Positions 17,431 through 28,466 of a stretch of 64,000 nt of DNA are shown piece by piece. The position numbers and the translations under genes were made by a program. The stretch comes from Cyanobacteriota bacterium SRBZ.bins.94.201705. GTDB lineage: Bacteria > Cyanobacteriota > Cyanobacteriia > Cyanobacteriales > Cyanobacteriaceae. The DNA lies in assembly GCA_030549855.1 (NCBI GenBank), contig JAUQQP010000051.1, positions 62,001-126,000 of the forward strand, written 5' to 3'. Numbering within the stretch: the first letter of the stretch is position 1; every line of letters begins with the position of its first letter. The notes under the pieces are model-generated. The model did not search any database, was not told the DNA's origin, and saw only the letters and a list, made by a program, of their open reading frames with translations.

Positions 17431-19883
17431 CAACCACTGGCATACCCCCCTTCCCACCCTATAACCATTCGCCTTATGGTAGTTTCTTTTGTTTTCGGTA
17501 ATATTATAAGTTTCTTATCGTAAACTTGTTGCAATACGAAAATTTTAAGATATCCTCCAAAAGCAGGCGACTTCTTGTCACACACCGAAGGGAGGCTATT
17601 ATCCTTCTTATCCCCCATCAATATTCAGATGCTGATTGTTGTAAGCCACTTCCCCCTGCCACCCTATCCGTATAAATTTAGACTATCCCCTGTTGTTAGC
17701 TAATGGCATCTTAAACCACCCCCACTGGTGGCATCCACTGGCATCCAGCCACTGCCTTTTTCTATCTCCAGACGACAATGACTAACAATGACTACTCTAC
17801 CTTACTCTCATCGCTATCCAATAACTAGTATCTTAACCACCGCCTTTTTCCCCCCTCAGATGATAATGACTACTTTGTCTTACTCTCATTGCCATCCAAC
17901 AACTAGTATCCCCCAAGCCATGGCCTTTTTCTCCCCGTAGGTAACAATGAAGACTCTGTATTACAGCCTTTCTTGTCACAGCCTGCTAGATAACGGTGAT
18001 TAGTTTATTCTCAGTTATTCTCTTTCCCACTGCCATCCAGACAAAAATAAATAATTAGTTGTCTTCCCTTCCAGTCACCCCTGTTATCCCTCACTGGCAT
18101 CTATACAGAGGGAGATTATAAGCCACTTACCTTTATCCACTAGTGGTATCCAGATAAAGATTCTAATCCAAGTTATTTCCCGTTATTGCCTGATTACATC
18201 TAAAAACCAGTAAATGCTAACCCATCTGCCGTCTTGCCTGTCTTTCACTGGCTTTCACTCCCTGGCATCCAGACAAACAAAGGTGACTAGTATCTCCCAA
18301 GCCATTTTTTCCCCCCACTCCAGGATAAAGATGAATAGTTTGCCTCTATACATTTACCCTTTCTGCCACCCTATACATTCACCTTTTTCACCTTTGTATA
18401 TTGACGGCTTTTCAGCCACTTTATATCGTCATGTCGTCTTTCAGCCACAGTCAGACAATACCGACTCGTGTCTCTCTTTCAGCCATCTCCCCCTCACATC
18501 CCAACGATAGAGACTGTTTTCTGTTATTTGCCTGTCATTTGCCACAGACATTCAGAAACAGGTTGCCTCCAAAAGAGAATATTATCTGTCATCCCTCCTA
18601 GATATTCAGAAACAGGCATCTGGAAGAAAAATAACTGATATGTTTTCCCTTCCCCCCACCTGTATCCCCTACAGGGGAAAACCTCTTTTGTTTTATCTCA
18701 ATTTTGTTTTATCTCAACTACACCTAAACAGAAAAACTTATGCATTAGACTACGTTTTTTTGTATCCCAACCATATCCAGAGAAGAATCTCAAACCTATC
18801 CCACCCCCTATCCCCCATTAGCCAGTTTCCTCCGTCAATACCACCAACCACTAGCATCATTCTAAAGGTTTATAACCGTCTTTCCCGTTACCTAGTTTGT
18901 CTCACTCGCCAGCTAAGCCTAACGGATAACTGTATTTCCCCTTGCCTAGTTTATTTTACTGTTGCTTTCGGCTACTAGCATTCTTGATGCGGAGTTATCA
19001 CTGTATTTTCCCTTGCTAGTTTCACCGAGATGACAAACCACAAGACTGGAATTGTCAGCTATATTCCTTTTCCAGAAAACAATTTTTTTTAGCCTGTCTT
19101 TTTCATCATTGGCATCCAGTCTAGACAATAAGTATGACTGTTAGTATCTTTTCAGGTATTTCCTGTTATCCCTCTTCCAGACAAGAATAGTTGGTGTGTG
19201 TAGCCACCCCCTGTTGTTTGCCATATCCGGGAGTGTTGTCACCAACTGCAAAAATGATTAGTTGCCTTCCAGCCACCCCCATCCCCCACTGGTTGTTGGA
19301 TAGTATTATCCTTAAAGCTATCCTCTTAGTTAGCTAATGAAGTCTTATAGGTTAGTGTTTTTTGGGGTATTTCTGCCTTGAGGCATTGGTTTATGTTTAA
19401 GCTATTTCCCCTCACCTACTACCAGTATTCAGAAGGAGATTATAATTCACCTACTAGTATTGGGATGGGGATTATAATTCATTTGCCAACGTTTGGGGTA
19501 GGATTATAAGTCATCTACCTACTATTATTCGACTATTATTTGGGGGTTATAAGCCATTTTTTCCAGCCAGTAGTCATATATCTGATAATAATTAGCCCTT
19601 TTGGGATATTAGGTCTTGGAAGTTACCAGCTCGGGTTAAAATAACACTGTTGGATACATAGGCCTTTTTTTCATCTACCCCCTTGGCTAAAAACAATTAT
19701 CGTTTCTCCGACAGCATTCTTGGCGTTTGATTGACATCAAGAAGGAATTTTTGGCCATTTTACTTTGTCTGTGGCTGACATCCCAATAGACAAATCATAG
19801 TGGCAAAAATCTCCCCTCTTCACAGGATTTTCACACTGTTTTTCCTAACATAGCTGTTGGTTGTTTAACAGGGGGAAACTTGT
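17431..19883 (+). repeat. 2.4-kb gene-free region of degenerate pyrimidine-rich repeats
   Basis: No supported gene lies here. The plus strand is strongly C/T-rich and built of diverged repeats. A clear pair is 17785-17855 against 17863-17936 (period 78), sharing AATGACTACT, CTTACTCTCAT and AACTAGTATC followed by GCCTTTTTC. Three related units at about 18867-19025 share CTAGTTT after a CCCTTGC- or CCCGTTAC-like core. Recurrent words are GGCATCCAG, CCCAAGCCAT and GATTATAA. Period and identity vary, so this is an old, diverging array, not a CRISPR. The short open frames are C/T-rich artefacts. Confidence 0.65.
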
Positions 19884-20198
19884 ATGAATAACAAACAGTG
19901 GCGAAGGTTACACCGGAAAATCGCACCAATCGTCTTTTTACCCCTATTTGTTAGCGCGGTTACTGGTATTCTCTATAGGGTAGGAAAAAGTTGGCTGGGT
20001 TTAGGGGATTCTTTTGGGGAGATGATGATGTTTATTCATCAGGGGAGTTATTTGGGGAAACAACTAAGGGTTATCTATGTGATTCTCAACGGCTTGGGTT
20101 TGATTGCCATGGTGGTTAGTGGTATTACCATGGCTGGTATTTTCCGAGGCACCCCTGTTGACAAACTAACTCAAAAGAGTGAAAATGAGTCAATATGA
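19884..20198 (+). CDS. small PepSY-associated membrane protein
   Basis: This 104-residue protein has two hydrophobic helices (about residues 13-30 and 64-88) linked by a short loop. Its N-terminus (RRLHRKIAPI, ...LPLFVSAVTGILYR) resembles the PepSY-associated TM helix seen in small cyanobacterial membrane proteins. Full PepSY iron-reductase-like proteins are much longer, so this is a minimal form. It has a GGGGG ribosome binding site. Its end overlaps the convergent downstream gene by 9 nt. Function is unknown. Confidence 0.65.
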   Translation: MNNKQWRRLHRKIAPIVFLPLFVSAVTGILYRVGKSWLGLGDSFGEMMMFIHQGSYLGKQLRVIYVILNGLGLIAMVVSGITMAGIFRGTPVDKLTQKSENESI

Positions 20199-21014
20199 CG
20201 AGCTAGGAGAGGGCTGGCTGACATGATAGGGGTTTTTGGGGGTGGGTATTCTTATCACTTCTGCTGCCTGCAACACCAATTGTCTTTTAGCCTTAGAATC
20301 TGAGAGGGTGGGGAGGGTTGTTGCTTTCATCACTCCCCTTACCCTTAACCAACTGTCTGGGGGATATTGGTATCTGGGTTGTGGCAATTCCACTGGTATT
20401 CCCACCGCATAGGCATCTGCGGCACAACAGGTTAGCACAAAACGGGACAGATAGATATAATTTTCCGGTAGATTCTCCCCATACACCACAAAGCCACTTA
20501 TATCCGCTTTTTGACCAATATAATTGTCAGGCTCCGGATATACACTTAGAGTCCTTACCCATTCTATCAAAGAACGTTTTTCTGGTTCCGTTTGTGGCAA
20601 AAAAGACTGGGGTTGGAGGGTAGTTGGCGGCAAGTCATTAACCCCCCTTTTCATTACCGTCTGACTGTTTAATACCATGGGTGGTACTATTAGGCCGATT
20701 ATAGCCACAAAAACCAATAAATTGCTTGCCCATCCCCGGGGGAGAAGACTACTCTGATATTGGTTTTCCTCTAATACTGCCACTGCCCCAGGCTGGAATA
20801 ATAACAAATATACTTTGGTTATAAACACCAAAAAGAGAATAATACTACTAGCCAAAACCAGAAAAAAATAACTGGGATGGATTAGTAGATATAATTCTCC
20901 TGTAACCCAGTATTTAAATAACAACAAGCCCCACAAAAAGATGGCGGTTAATTCCTTTACCTGTCTTGTTTTTCTCCTCTTAAAAAACGCTAACTGTTCC
21001 CTCGCCATAAACAA
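20190..21014 (-). CDS. TIGR03943-family (YcgQ/DUF1980-like) permease subunit
   Basis: This 274-residue protein has N-terminal transmembrane helices (about residues 22-110) followed by an extracytoplasmic domain. That domain carries the conserved LTCCAADAYAVGIPV stretch near residue 193, typical of the TIGR03943 family. Such proteins are encoded next to DUF318 permeases, as here: the permease stops five bases upstream. The pair is thought to form a transporter, sometimes linked to metal homeostasis; substrate not established. The CC pair may bind metal. Confidence 0.8.
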   Translation of the reverse strand: MFMAREQLAFFKRRKTRQVKELTAIFLWGLLLFKYWVTGELYLLIHPSYFFLVLASSIILFLVFITKVYLLLFQPGAVAVLEENQYQSSLLPRGWASNLLVFVAIIGLIVPPMVLNSQTVMKRGVNDLPPTTLQPQSFLPQTEPEKRSLIEWVRTLSVYPEPDNYIGQKADISGFVVYGENLPENYIYLSRFVLTCCAADAYAVGIPVELPQPRYQYPPDSWLRVRGVMKATTLPTLSDSKAKRQLVLQAAEVIRIPTPKNPYHVSQPSPSSSY

Positions 21015-21019
21015 ATTAC

Positions 21020-22048
21020 CTAGAACAAATAACTATAACAGAGAGTAAGAATGAAAGTCAATTGAGCTATTATAACCATTAGGTATATGAGGAGTCTTGG
21101 CTTAAAGATAGACAACATCAATCCCAAGGCTTTGATGTCGATCATGGGCCCAAACACCAGAAATGCTACAATGGAGGCGGTGGTAAAGGTGGAAGAGAAG
21201 GATAAAATGAAAAAAGAATCCACAGTAGAACATATAGAAATCACCGCGGCTAAAATCATCATGGCAAGGATGGAAGTGACATTGTCTTGCCCTAAATTAA
21301 GGATAATATCCCTTGGCACAAAAACCTGAATGCCAGCGGCAATAGCACTACCCAAAATCAATACCCCTCCCAATTCTCTAAATTCGTTATAAACATTATT
21401 TACAAATAAGTGCCACTTGCGTCGGAGAGGAATTTTTGACTTCAAAGTGGTAGGAGATTTCAGTAAAGTTTCGTCCATTTTTACAACTTTTCCCTCAGAA
21501 GACAACAGAAAACTTCCAGACTGTAACAAACTATATTCGGCTACAGGGGTAGCAGTTTTTAACTGGAATTGTTTAGCCTCTTTAATAGCAGTTAAACGCC
21601 TCGCCAACAGGGGTTTAAGGAAGGGACCAATGTCCTTCTGTATACTAAAAATACAACCCAAACTAATGGCTATTGTCAGAGAGAATATTATCCTCAACCA
21701 AAACACCTCCGGTTGCCCTCTAAAAGCTACGTATGTCGACCATATAACTACAGGATTAAGAGTGGGCGCAGCCAGCAAAAAAGATATAGCTACAGAAATT
21801 GGCAAACCTTGGAGTAAAAGACGACGAGCTACAGGTATATTTCCGCATTCACAAACGGGGAAGAAAAAACCAAAGATACTGCCAATGATGGCACCAACAA
21901 TGGGATGCCTAGGGATTTTATCTATTAGATAACCTTCTTCAAAGAAGAGGAGAAAACCACTGGATAATAACACCCCTAATAAGAGGAAGGGAATTGCCTC
22001 CACCAGCAAGCTAATAAATAGGGTAAATGCAGTATAAATCTGAGTCAT
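21020..22048 (-). CDS. DUF318/ArsP-like permease
   Basis: This is a polytopic membrane protein with about eight hydrophobic helices and the family motif PVCECGNIPVARRLL near residue 64. A second conserved half contains STVDSFFILSFSSTF. Starting at the ATG at 22048 gives 342 residues; the longer frame from 22084 begins with Leu-rich sequence. It is translated just ahead of the TIGR03943 gene. A long cytoplasmic loop (about residues 155-215) separates the halves. The family contains arsenic and other metal(loid) permeases; the substrate here is open. Confidence 0.78.
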   Translation of the reverse strand: MTQIYTAFTLFISLLVEAIPFLLLGVLLSSGFLLFFEEGYLIDKIPRHPIVGAIIGSIFGFFFPVCECGNIPVARRLLLQGLPISVAISFLLAAPTLNPVVIWSTYVAFRGQPEVFWLRIIFSLTIAISLGCIFSIQKDIGPFLKPLLARRLTAIKEAKQFQLKTATPVAEYSLLQSGSFLLSSEGKVVKMDETLLKSPTTLKSKIPLRRKWHLFVNNVYNEFRELGGVLILGSAIAAGIQVFVPRDIILNLGQDNVTSILAMMILAAVISICSTVDSFFILSFSSTFTTASIVAFLVFGPMIDIKALGLMLSIFKPRLLIYLMVIIAQLTFILTLCYSYLF

Positions 22049-22084
22049 AGAGTTACTTAACCCTGGAAACAACAACAGTAGCAA

Positions 22085-23826
22085 TGATAAATTGAATTAT
22101 AAGATATTGAGGAGGTTTTCAACATATGGTGTCTGGCTTCTGTCGACTTATAAAAGGCTGGTTAAAAGACTGATAAAAAACTGATAAAGGTTGCGATAAT
22201 ATTTTGGCCAGTTTGGCGGTATTGTAAAAACTAGTGGAATTCTCCATATCGTCTTAGTCTTCATTTCGATTGATTTGTGAAATAATAGTATTAGGTTTTT
22301 TTTTGGCATTTTCTCCGGTAGGCCAGAAAAAATTGTAATAACCCTTCCCCGGGGAGTGTAACTTTTTTTGGTTATTTTTATTCCTCAAACTGGAAATGAC
22401 AACATATTACCACGGGGGAAATACATCTTCTATCCCTGCCAATGGGGAAAAAAGGATGATTGCAGTTATTGAAGTTAACAGGGGGGTAGAATTGTTATCC
22501 CTCTCGGGGTATGTACCATTTATGGTCTTTTTGGAGATTTATAATTGTAATTACCCTGGCAAGGTAGTTATTTTCTTTTGAAACTGCAACCCCCTAAGGG
22601 TGTGAGTTTCGCCAGTGGAGACAGCCTATTACTACCTCTTTTTCCTGGCGGCAGTTGACAAGGAAAGTGGTGGTTATAGGAGGTGATTTATCTTTTTTTA
22701 CCCATTCTTTTTACCCATTCTCCCCCACCTGTGGCTGCCAGAGAAATCAAGGTAGGCAAATGGGTGATTGTTAACTTAACAGTTTTTGGGGTGTAGCTAA
22801 ACCAACAGGTGGCAGGGATGGGTGAGAAAACTGATATTAGTAGCCTCAGGTGGTAAGGCATGGGGGTTGACAATTATATCCACTCCTGTTGAAAAAACAA
22901 GGGAAGGCATTAACAGTCTGTCTAGATGCCTTAGTGGCTGATAGTGTCATTGTTGCCTTTATTGGTAGTAGTATGGACAAGTCAATCCCTATCAGTGGTG
23001 TCATCAGATATACTGGGAGGTTATAAATCGGAAAATCGGTGTCAGTCGCCTGGTTTAAGTAAAAAATTTCAGGTAGCTGGGGTTAATGAGAAAGGGTAAA
23101 TCCAATTTTAAGTCAGAATTGAGACAGGTAGAGAAGGGGAATTAGCGATGGAAAGTAAAGACAGTGGTGTCATTAGACACAGTGAGGGTTATAAACAGAT
23201 AGACTCATACCTGTATCCTAGTATTGCAGGTAGATAATCCAATGGAGGGGGTTATAGGTAGGCAAATTAATAGGGAGAGTTGCCAGAAATTTCAATGACA
23301 TAAGTCAACGAGGATAGTCACCAGCAGGCAAAGACATTAGGATTCATCTTGATGTCTACTAGCGAGGCGAATAAATCAATACTAGCAGTCATAGTGGGGT
23401 GGGGAGGGATTAGATAAATCAATTTCAGTAGTTATCCTCGGCTATGGGTTTTAACGGTTTGCTTGTGTGTCTTGCATGTCATCGGCAACCGAGTGTATAG
23501 AAAACCCCTGGTATAGACAAACAAACTGGTGTTAGCTGTTAATAGTCAGATTCAAGAGGTTATAAACCGGCAAATGTGAGTCGGGGGTAAAAGGATTCAA
23601 ACGGCTTGGGTTGATAGAAGTTAATAGGGGAGGATAAGCCTATTTTAGGTCAGACTTAAGACGAAAAGTGAGGAGAAATTAGTTATGGTATAGAGGCAAA
23701 GGGAATAAACCCCTTCCCTTCCCGCCGAAGGTGTCAGAAAATGGAGACTACAGAGGGGTAGAAGAGACACTGTTGAAATTAAAATAAAGACAACAACAGT
23801 TTGACAGAAAAAGGTATAGTAGTCAA
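22085..23826 (+). repeat. 1.7-kb gene-free region of degenerate purine-rich repeats
   Basis: No supported gene lies here. The plus strand is G/A-rich, the reverse of the skew at 17431-19883. Segment 23019-23165 aligns with 23558-23702 (offset about 540): both start GGTTATAAA and share an ATTTTA-GTCAG block and a GAG-AAATTAG block. A shorter unit, CAGTGGTGTCAT followed about 20 nt later by GGTTATAAA, occurs near 22992 and again near 23162. Further GGTTATA words occur near 23233. The region includes the upstream sequence of the permease operon and the M16-like gene. Confidence 0.62.
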
Positions 23827-25086
23827 TTGGTGGTAGAAAGACAAAAGTATAAATACACCCGGAAAACAAGTCTAAAAAACGGCATCACCCTGATTGTGAC
23901 AGAAAACCGCACTGCCGACATCATAGCCGGTAAGATTTTTTGTCGTCAGGCAGGGAGTCTGTGGGAGGAAAGCCAACAGGCAGGGGTATTCCATCTTCTG
24001 GCTTGTGTTATGCCAAAAGGCACTAAAAATCTGTCTGCCTTGGAAATTGCGGAAAAAGTAGAATCCATAGGCGCGGCATTAGGGATGGAGGCGACTGGAG
24101 ACTATTCTCTCCTGAGTCTTAAAACCATCACAGAGGATTTCCCATCTGTTTTGTCTCTTGCCGCAGAAATTATCCGTTATCCTTCCTTTCCCCCAGAAGA
24201 AATATCCCTGGAAAAAACCCTAACCATCCAGAATATCCTCTCACAAAGGGAACAACCTTTCAATGTGGTTTTCCAACAGCTAAGGGAAATGATTTATGGT
24301 AGGCATCCTTATAGTTATTCTATCCTGGGGACAGAGGAGACTGTAACTAGTCTCACAGAAACAGACTTGCAATTATATCATCAAAAATCCTTTCGTCCGT
24401 CCCACCTGGTGATTAGTATAGCGGGGAATATAGACTTGGAAACTGCCACAGCCATGGTGGAAGAAGTCTTTGGTGACTGGCAAAACCCCAACACCCCTTC
24501 TTTGGAGAGAAAGAAGTATCCCTTCCAGCCTCACAGCGATAGTAAACACATCTCTCAGGCTACCCAACAGACTATCATTATGATGGGGTATTTGGCGCCG
24601 GAGATGACACATGCTGATTATCCCGTGTTTAAACTGTTGACTAGCTATCTTGGCAATGGACTGTCTAGTCGTTTGTTTGTAGAATTGAGAGAGAAACGGG
24701 GTTTAGCCTACGACGTTTCTGCCTTTTACCCCACTAGACTGGATAAATCCCTGTTTGTAGCCTATATTGGCACAGCGCCCCAAAATGCTAAAATTGCCCA
24801 GGAAGCTTTACATGGTGAAATTAAAAGACTTAGGGAGGTTTGCTTAAGCGAGGAAGAGATAACGCTGGCAAAAAACAAACTTTTGGGGCAATATGCCTTA
24901 GGGAAACAAACTAACGCGGAATTTGCCTTCCTTTTCGGCTGGTATGAGACAATGGGGTTGGGGATAGAATACGATGCCTTGTTTCCCCAACTAATATCGG
25001 CAGTCACGGCAGAAGATATAAACCGAGTCGCCAATGAATACCTCCGGGATGAATACCTATGTCTGTCTACCATAGGTAGCATTTAA
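23827..25086 (+). CDS. M16-family peptidase-like protein, zinc motif lost
   Basis: This 419-residue protein has the two-domain M16 (pitrilysin/processing peptidase) fold and the conserved C-terminal LREKRGLAYDVSAFY segment. The catalytic HxxEH is replaced: H56-L-L-A59-C60, so the general base and second zinc ligand are absent. Such inactive M16 proteins usually pair with an active partner, as in processing peptidase alpha/beta; no partner is encoded here. There is no ATG before residue 62, so translation must start at TTG 23827 or GTG 23830. Confidence 0.8.
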   Translation: MVVERQKYKYTRKTSLKNGITLIVTENRTADIIAGKIFCRQAGSLWEESQQAGVFHLLACVMPKGTKNLSALEIAEKVESIGAALGMEATGDYSLLSLKTITEDFPSVLSLAAEIIRYPSFPPEEISLEKTLTIQNILSQREQPFNVVFQQLREMIYGRHPYSYSILGTEETVTSLTETDLQLYHQKSFRPSHLVISIAGNIDLETATAMVEEVFGDWQNPNTPSLERKKYPFQPHSDSKHISQATQQTIIMMGYLAPEMTHADYPVFKLLTSYLGNGLSSRLFVELREKRGLAYDVSAFYPTRLDKSLFVAYIGTAPQNAKIAQEALHGEIKRLREVCLSEEEITLAKNKLLGQYALGKQTNAEFAFLFGWYETMGLGIEYDALFPQLISAVTAEDINRVANEYLRDEYLCLSTIGSI

Positions 25087-25174
25087 ACCCCCTTACAAAA
25101 ATTAATAGTCTGAGGGGCGAAAATGGGTTATTTTGTAATTTTGAACACAGGAAATTTATAAATAAAACTTATAT

Positions 25175-27148
25175 ATGACTGCACCGACCATTGAATCTAT
25201 CCTGAAGGAGAAACGAACCTTTTTGCCCAGCAAGGAGTTTTCAGAAAGGGCGCATATAAAAAGCTGGGAAGAGTATAAAGCGATTTATGAGCGCTCGGTA
25301 GCAAATCCTGTTGAATTTTGGGGAGAAATAGCCGAAAAAGAGCTACATTGGTTTAAAAAATGGGATCAGGTTTTGGATTGGAGTAATCCTCCCTTCGCCA
25401 AGTGGTTCGTCAACGGAAAGATAAATATAACTTATAACTGCCTAGACCGTCACTTAAACACCTGGAGACGCAATAAAGCCGCCATCATCTGGGAAGGGGA
25501 ACCAGGTGACAGTCGTACTCTGACGTACTCCCAATTACACCGGGAAGTATGTCAGATGGCGAACGTAATGCAGCAGTTGGGGGTGAAAAAAGGGGACAGG
25601 GTAGGAATATATATGCCCATGATACCCGAAGCGGTCATAGCCATGTTGGCCTGTGCCCGAATAGGCGCCCCTCATAGTGTAGTATTTGGCGGTTTCAGTG
25701 CCGATGCCCTCCGGGATAGACTCAACGACGCCAAAGCCAAACTGGTTATTACTGCCGACGGTGGTTTTCGCAAAGACCAAGTAGTTCGTCTGAAGGATAA
25801 CGTAGATAAAGCCCTGGCAGACAATGGGGTGCCCACCGTGGAAAATGTGTTAGTAGTACAAAGGACTAAAGAGAAAATACACATGGAACCGGGGAGAGAC
25901 CATTGGTGGCACGACTTACAGGCAGGGGCAGCCGCAGTTTGTCCCCCGGCGGCAATGGACAGTGAGGATATGTTGTTTATCCTCTACACCAGTGGTAGTA
26001 CTGGCAAACCCAAGGGGGTAGTACACACCACTGGCGGGTACAATGTCTATACCCATATTACCACTAAATGGATTTTTGACCTGAGGGATGAGGATGTATA
26101 CTGGTGTACGGCAGATGTAGGGTGGATAACAGGGCACAGTTACATAGTATATGGCCCCCTGTCCAATGGGGCGACGGTGGTAATGTATGAGGGGGCACCA
26201 CGGCCATCTAATCCCGGTTGCTTCTGGGATATTATTGAGAAGTACGGTGTTACTATATTCTACACTGCCCCCACCGCCATTCGGGCTTTCATCAAAATGG
26301 GTGAACATTACCCCAATGCCCGGGATTTGTCTTCTCTCCGGCTTTTGGGCACTGTGGGTGAGCCTATTAATCCTGAAGCCTGGATGTGGTATCACAGAGT
26401 TATAGGGAAAGAAAGATGTCCCATTGTGGATACCTGGTGGCAGACGGAAACCGGTGGCATTATGATTACGCCCTTACCAGGTGCCACCCCCACCAAACCC
26501 GGTTCAGCTACTTTCCCCTTCCCTGGTATCATTGCTGATATAGTAGATATAGAGGGCAATCCCGTAGGCCCAAATCAGGGGGGTTACCTGGTTATCAAAC
26601 ACCCCTGGCCTAGTATGATGCGTACAGTATACGGCGATCCTGACCGTTTCCGCAAGGGTTATTGGGAACATATCCCCCCCAAGGATGGTCAGTACTTCTA
26701 TTTTGCCGGAGATGGGGCTCGTCGGGATGAAGACGGCTATTTTTGGATTATGGGGCGGGTGGACGATGTTATCAATGTTTCTGGGCATCGTTTGGGCACT
26801 ATGGAAATAGAATCCGCCTTAGTATCCCACCCGGCAGTGGCGGAGGCGGCTGTGGTAGGCAAGCCTGACGAAATCAAAGGGGAGGACATTGTCGCCTTTG
26901 TTACCCTTGAAACTGGTTATACTCCCAGTGAACAGTTGGCCAATGAGTTAAAAGCCCATGTAGTTAAGGAAATAGGGGCTATCGCACGCCCCGGGGAAAT
27001 TCGTTTTACCGACGCCCTACCCAAAACCCGTTCTGGTAAAATTATGCGTAGACTATTGCGTAGTCTAGCCGCTGGCCAAGAGATTTCCGGCGACACCTCC
27101 ACCCTGGAAGACCGTAGTGTCCTTGATAAACTGAGAGAAGGGGTTTAA
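25175..27148 (+). CDS. acs: acetyl-CoA synthetase
   Basis: This 657-residue AMP-forming enzyme activates acetate to acetyl-CoA via acetyl-adenylate. The phosphate-binding loop [11 protein letters not shown] lies near residue 272, the adenylate motif [10 protein letters not shown] near 416, and the C-terminal [11 protein letters not shown] holds the catalytic lysine that is regulated by acetylation in this family. Length and domains are standard. It provides acetate assimilation or salvage. It is a single gene, with no obvious operon partner. Confidence 0.97.
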   Translation: MTAPTIESILKEKRTFLPSKEFSERAHIKSWEEYKAIYERSVANPVEFWGEIAEKELHWFKKWDQVLDWSNPPFAKWFVNGKINITYNCLDRHLNTWRRNKAAIIWEGEPGDSRTLTYSQLHREVCQMANVMQQLGVKKGDRVGIYMPMIPEAVIAMLACARIGAPHSVVFGGFSADALRDRLNDAKAKLVITADGGFRKDQVVRLKDNVDKALADNGVPTVENVLVVQRTKEKIHMEPGRDHWWHDLQAGAAAVCPPAAMDSEDMLFILYTSGSTGKPKGVVHTTGGYNVYTHITTKWIFDLRDEDVYWCTADVGWITGHSYIVYGPLSNGATVVMYEGAPRPSNPGCFWDIIEKYGVTIFYTAPTAIRAFIKMGEHYPNARDLSSLRLLGTVGEPINPEAWMWYHRVIGKERCPIVDTWWQTETGGIMITPLPGATPTKPGSATFPFPGIIADIVDIEGNPVGPNQGGYLVIKHPWPSMMRTVYGDPDRFRKGYWEHIPPKDGQYFYFAGDGARRDEDGYFWIMGRVDDVINVSGHRLGTMEIESALVSHPAVAEAAVVGKPDEIKGEDIVAFVTLETGYTPSEQLANELKAHVVKEIGAIARPGEIRFTDALPKTRSGKIMRRLLRSLAAGQEISGDTSTLEDRSVLDKLREGV

Positions 27149-27209
27149 TATTATCTCTGGGGAGGATTTCTTCTTTTCCTCTCCTTCTTTTATCCTCTTT
27201 TTTTGACAT

Positions 27210-27899
27210 ATGTTTGTCCCCAGAAACAGACTGTTTTTGTTTGTCTCTGCCTTTCTTTTTTTTGCCTTTTTGCTGCTAGGTATTTCGGTTAACTTTTCTG
27301 ATACAATAGCCGTAAATGAGCGACTTATTCTCGGAGAAATTCATCAGCTATTTCCGGAGTCTCAAGGGCGATTTTGGTTTTTTATAACTCAGACGGGCAA
27401 CAGTAAAAATCTCTATTTCTTTACCGGCATAATTGCCATTATCCTCTGGATTTTAAGGAGGAAGAGAGAGGCAATATACCTAATAATATCCGTGGTGGGC
27501 AGTCAAAACCTAAATGTTTTGGTGAAGAATATATGGCAACGCCCTCGTCCAGAATTGTGGGAATTTGCCTTCTACCCCAAACCTCAGGATTTTTCTTTTC
27601 CCAGTGGACATGCTATGGGGAGTATTAATTTGGCCTTGACATTGTTGATTGTTGGTTGGGGAATAACCAAGGGGCGTTGGAAAATTTTACTGGCAATATT
27701 GGCTACAATATATGTTGTCTTAGTGTCCTTCAGTCGTCTCTATTTAGGAGTACATTACCCCACAGATATTTTAGGAGGATGGTTGCTAGGTAGCAGTTGG
27801 ACAATAGCAGTGGCTTCCCTGTTTACCATCCCTAGCCAACCGGATTGCCGGGAAAATTCCGGGAAAAAAAACCTTCCCCCTAAAAATGGGCCCATATAA
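27210..27899 (+). CDS. PAP2-family membrane phosphatase
   Basis: This 229-residue integral membrane phosphatase has the three PAP2 motifs: KNIWQRPRP (residues 107-115), PSGHAMG (about 130) and SRLYLGVHYPTDILGG (about 174-189). They provide the acid-phosphatase His/Arg active site at the membrane surface. Likely substrates are undecaprenyl pyrophosphate or phosphatidic-acid-type lipids; sequence alone does not decide. Six hydrophobic helices are visible. It is co-directional with acs and ndk but separated from acs by 61 bp. Confidence 0.88.
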   Translation: MFVPRNRLFLFVSAFLFFAFLLLGISVNFSDTIAVNERLILGEIHQLFPESQGRFWFFITQTGNSKNLYFFTGIIAIILWILRRKREAIYLIISVVGSQNLNVLVKNIWQRPRPELWEFAFYPKPQDFSFPSGHAMGSINLALTLLIVGWGITKGRWKILLAILATIYVVLVSFSRLYLGVHYPTDILGGWLLGSSWTIAVASLFTIPSQPDCRENSGKKNLPPKNGPI

Positions 27900-27962
27900 C
27901 TCCTCAAAAAGGCCACTGTTGGGGTATTCTTTTCTAAAGACATGTTAGGAGGAAAAAAGACT

Positions 27963-28415
27963 ATGGTAGAACGTACTTTTATAATGATAAAACCTGACGG
28001 AGTACAGAGAGGATTGGTAGGAGAGATAATCAAACGTTTTGAAAATAAGGGTTTCACTCTGGTTGCCCTAAAAATGATGCAGGTATCCCGGGAATTGGCA
28101 GAAAAACATTATGAGGTACATAAGGAAAAACCTTTCTTTAATAGCCTAGTAGAATTTATCACTTCCTCCCCAGTAGTGGCAATGGTGTGGGAAGGAGAAG
28201 GGGTAGTAGCCGCTTCACGAAAAATCATAGGTGCTACAGATCCCCTGGCGGCGGAACCTGGTACTATTAGGGGAGACTATTGTATTAATATAGGCCGAAA
28301 TCTCATCCATGGCTCCGATGCCATAGAAACGGCACAACGGGAAATCTCCCTCTGGTTTAAGGAGGAGGAATTATGTAGCTGGCAGAAAACCATGAGTTGT
28401 TGGCTACAAGAATAA
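27963..28415 (+). CDS. ndk: nucleoside diphosphate kinase
   Basis: This enzyme transfers the gamma phosphate between nucleoside triphosphates and diphosphates via a phosphohistidine. The ATG at 27963 has a TAGGAGG ribosome binding site and gives 150 residues, the family norm; the frame extends seven codons upstream. Motifs are the N-terminal [16 protein letters not shown] and the active-site histidine in NLIHGSD near residue 117. A cytoplasmic hexamer is expected. Confidence 0.97.
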   Translation: MVERTFIMIKPDGVQRGLVGEIIKRFENKGFTLVALKMMQVSRELAEKHYEVHKEKPFFNSLVEFITSSPVVAMVWEGEGVVAASRKIIGATDPLAAEPGTIRGDYCINIGRNLIHGSDAIETAQREISLWFKEEELCSWQKTMSCWLQE

Positions 28416-28466
28416 TTCTAAACTAGGGGGCAGGACAAGTCTACTTCCTACCACCCCCACAATTAC

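Noticed and set aside
18214-18978. Short plus-strand open frames in the first repeat desert
   Set aside because: Pro/Ser/Leu/His-rich products expected from C/T-rich repeats; no start signals or family matches.
17431-19883. CRISPR array
   Set aside because: Units are degenerate, of varying length, without exact repeats, unique spacers or cas genes.
21417-21932. 171-codon open frame antisense to the DUF318 permease
   Set aside because: The minus-strand permease has clear family motifs; this frame has none.
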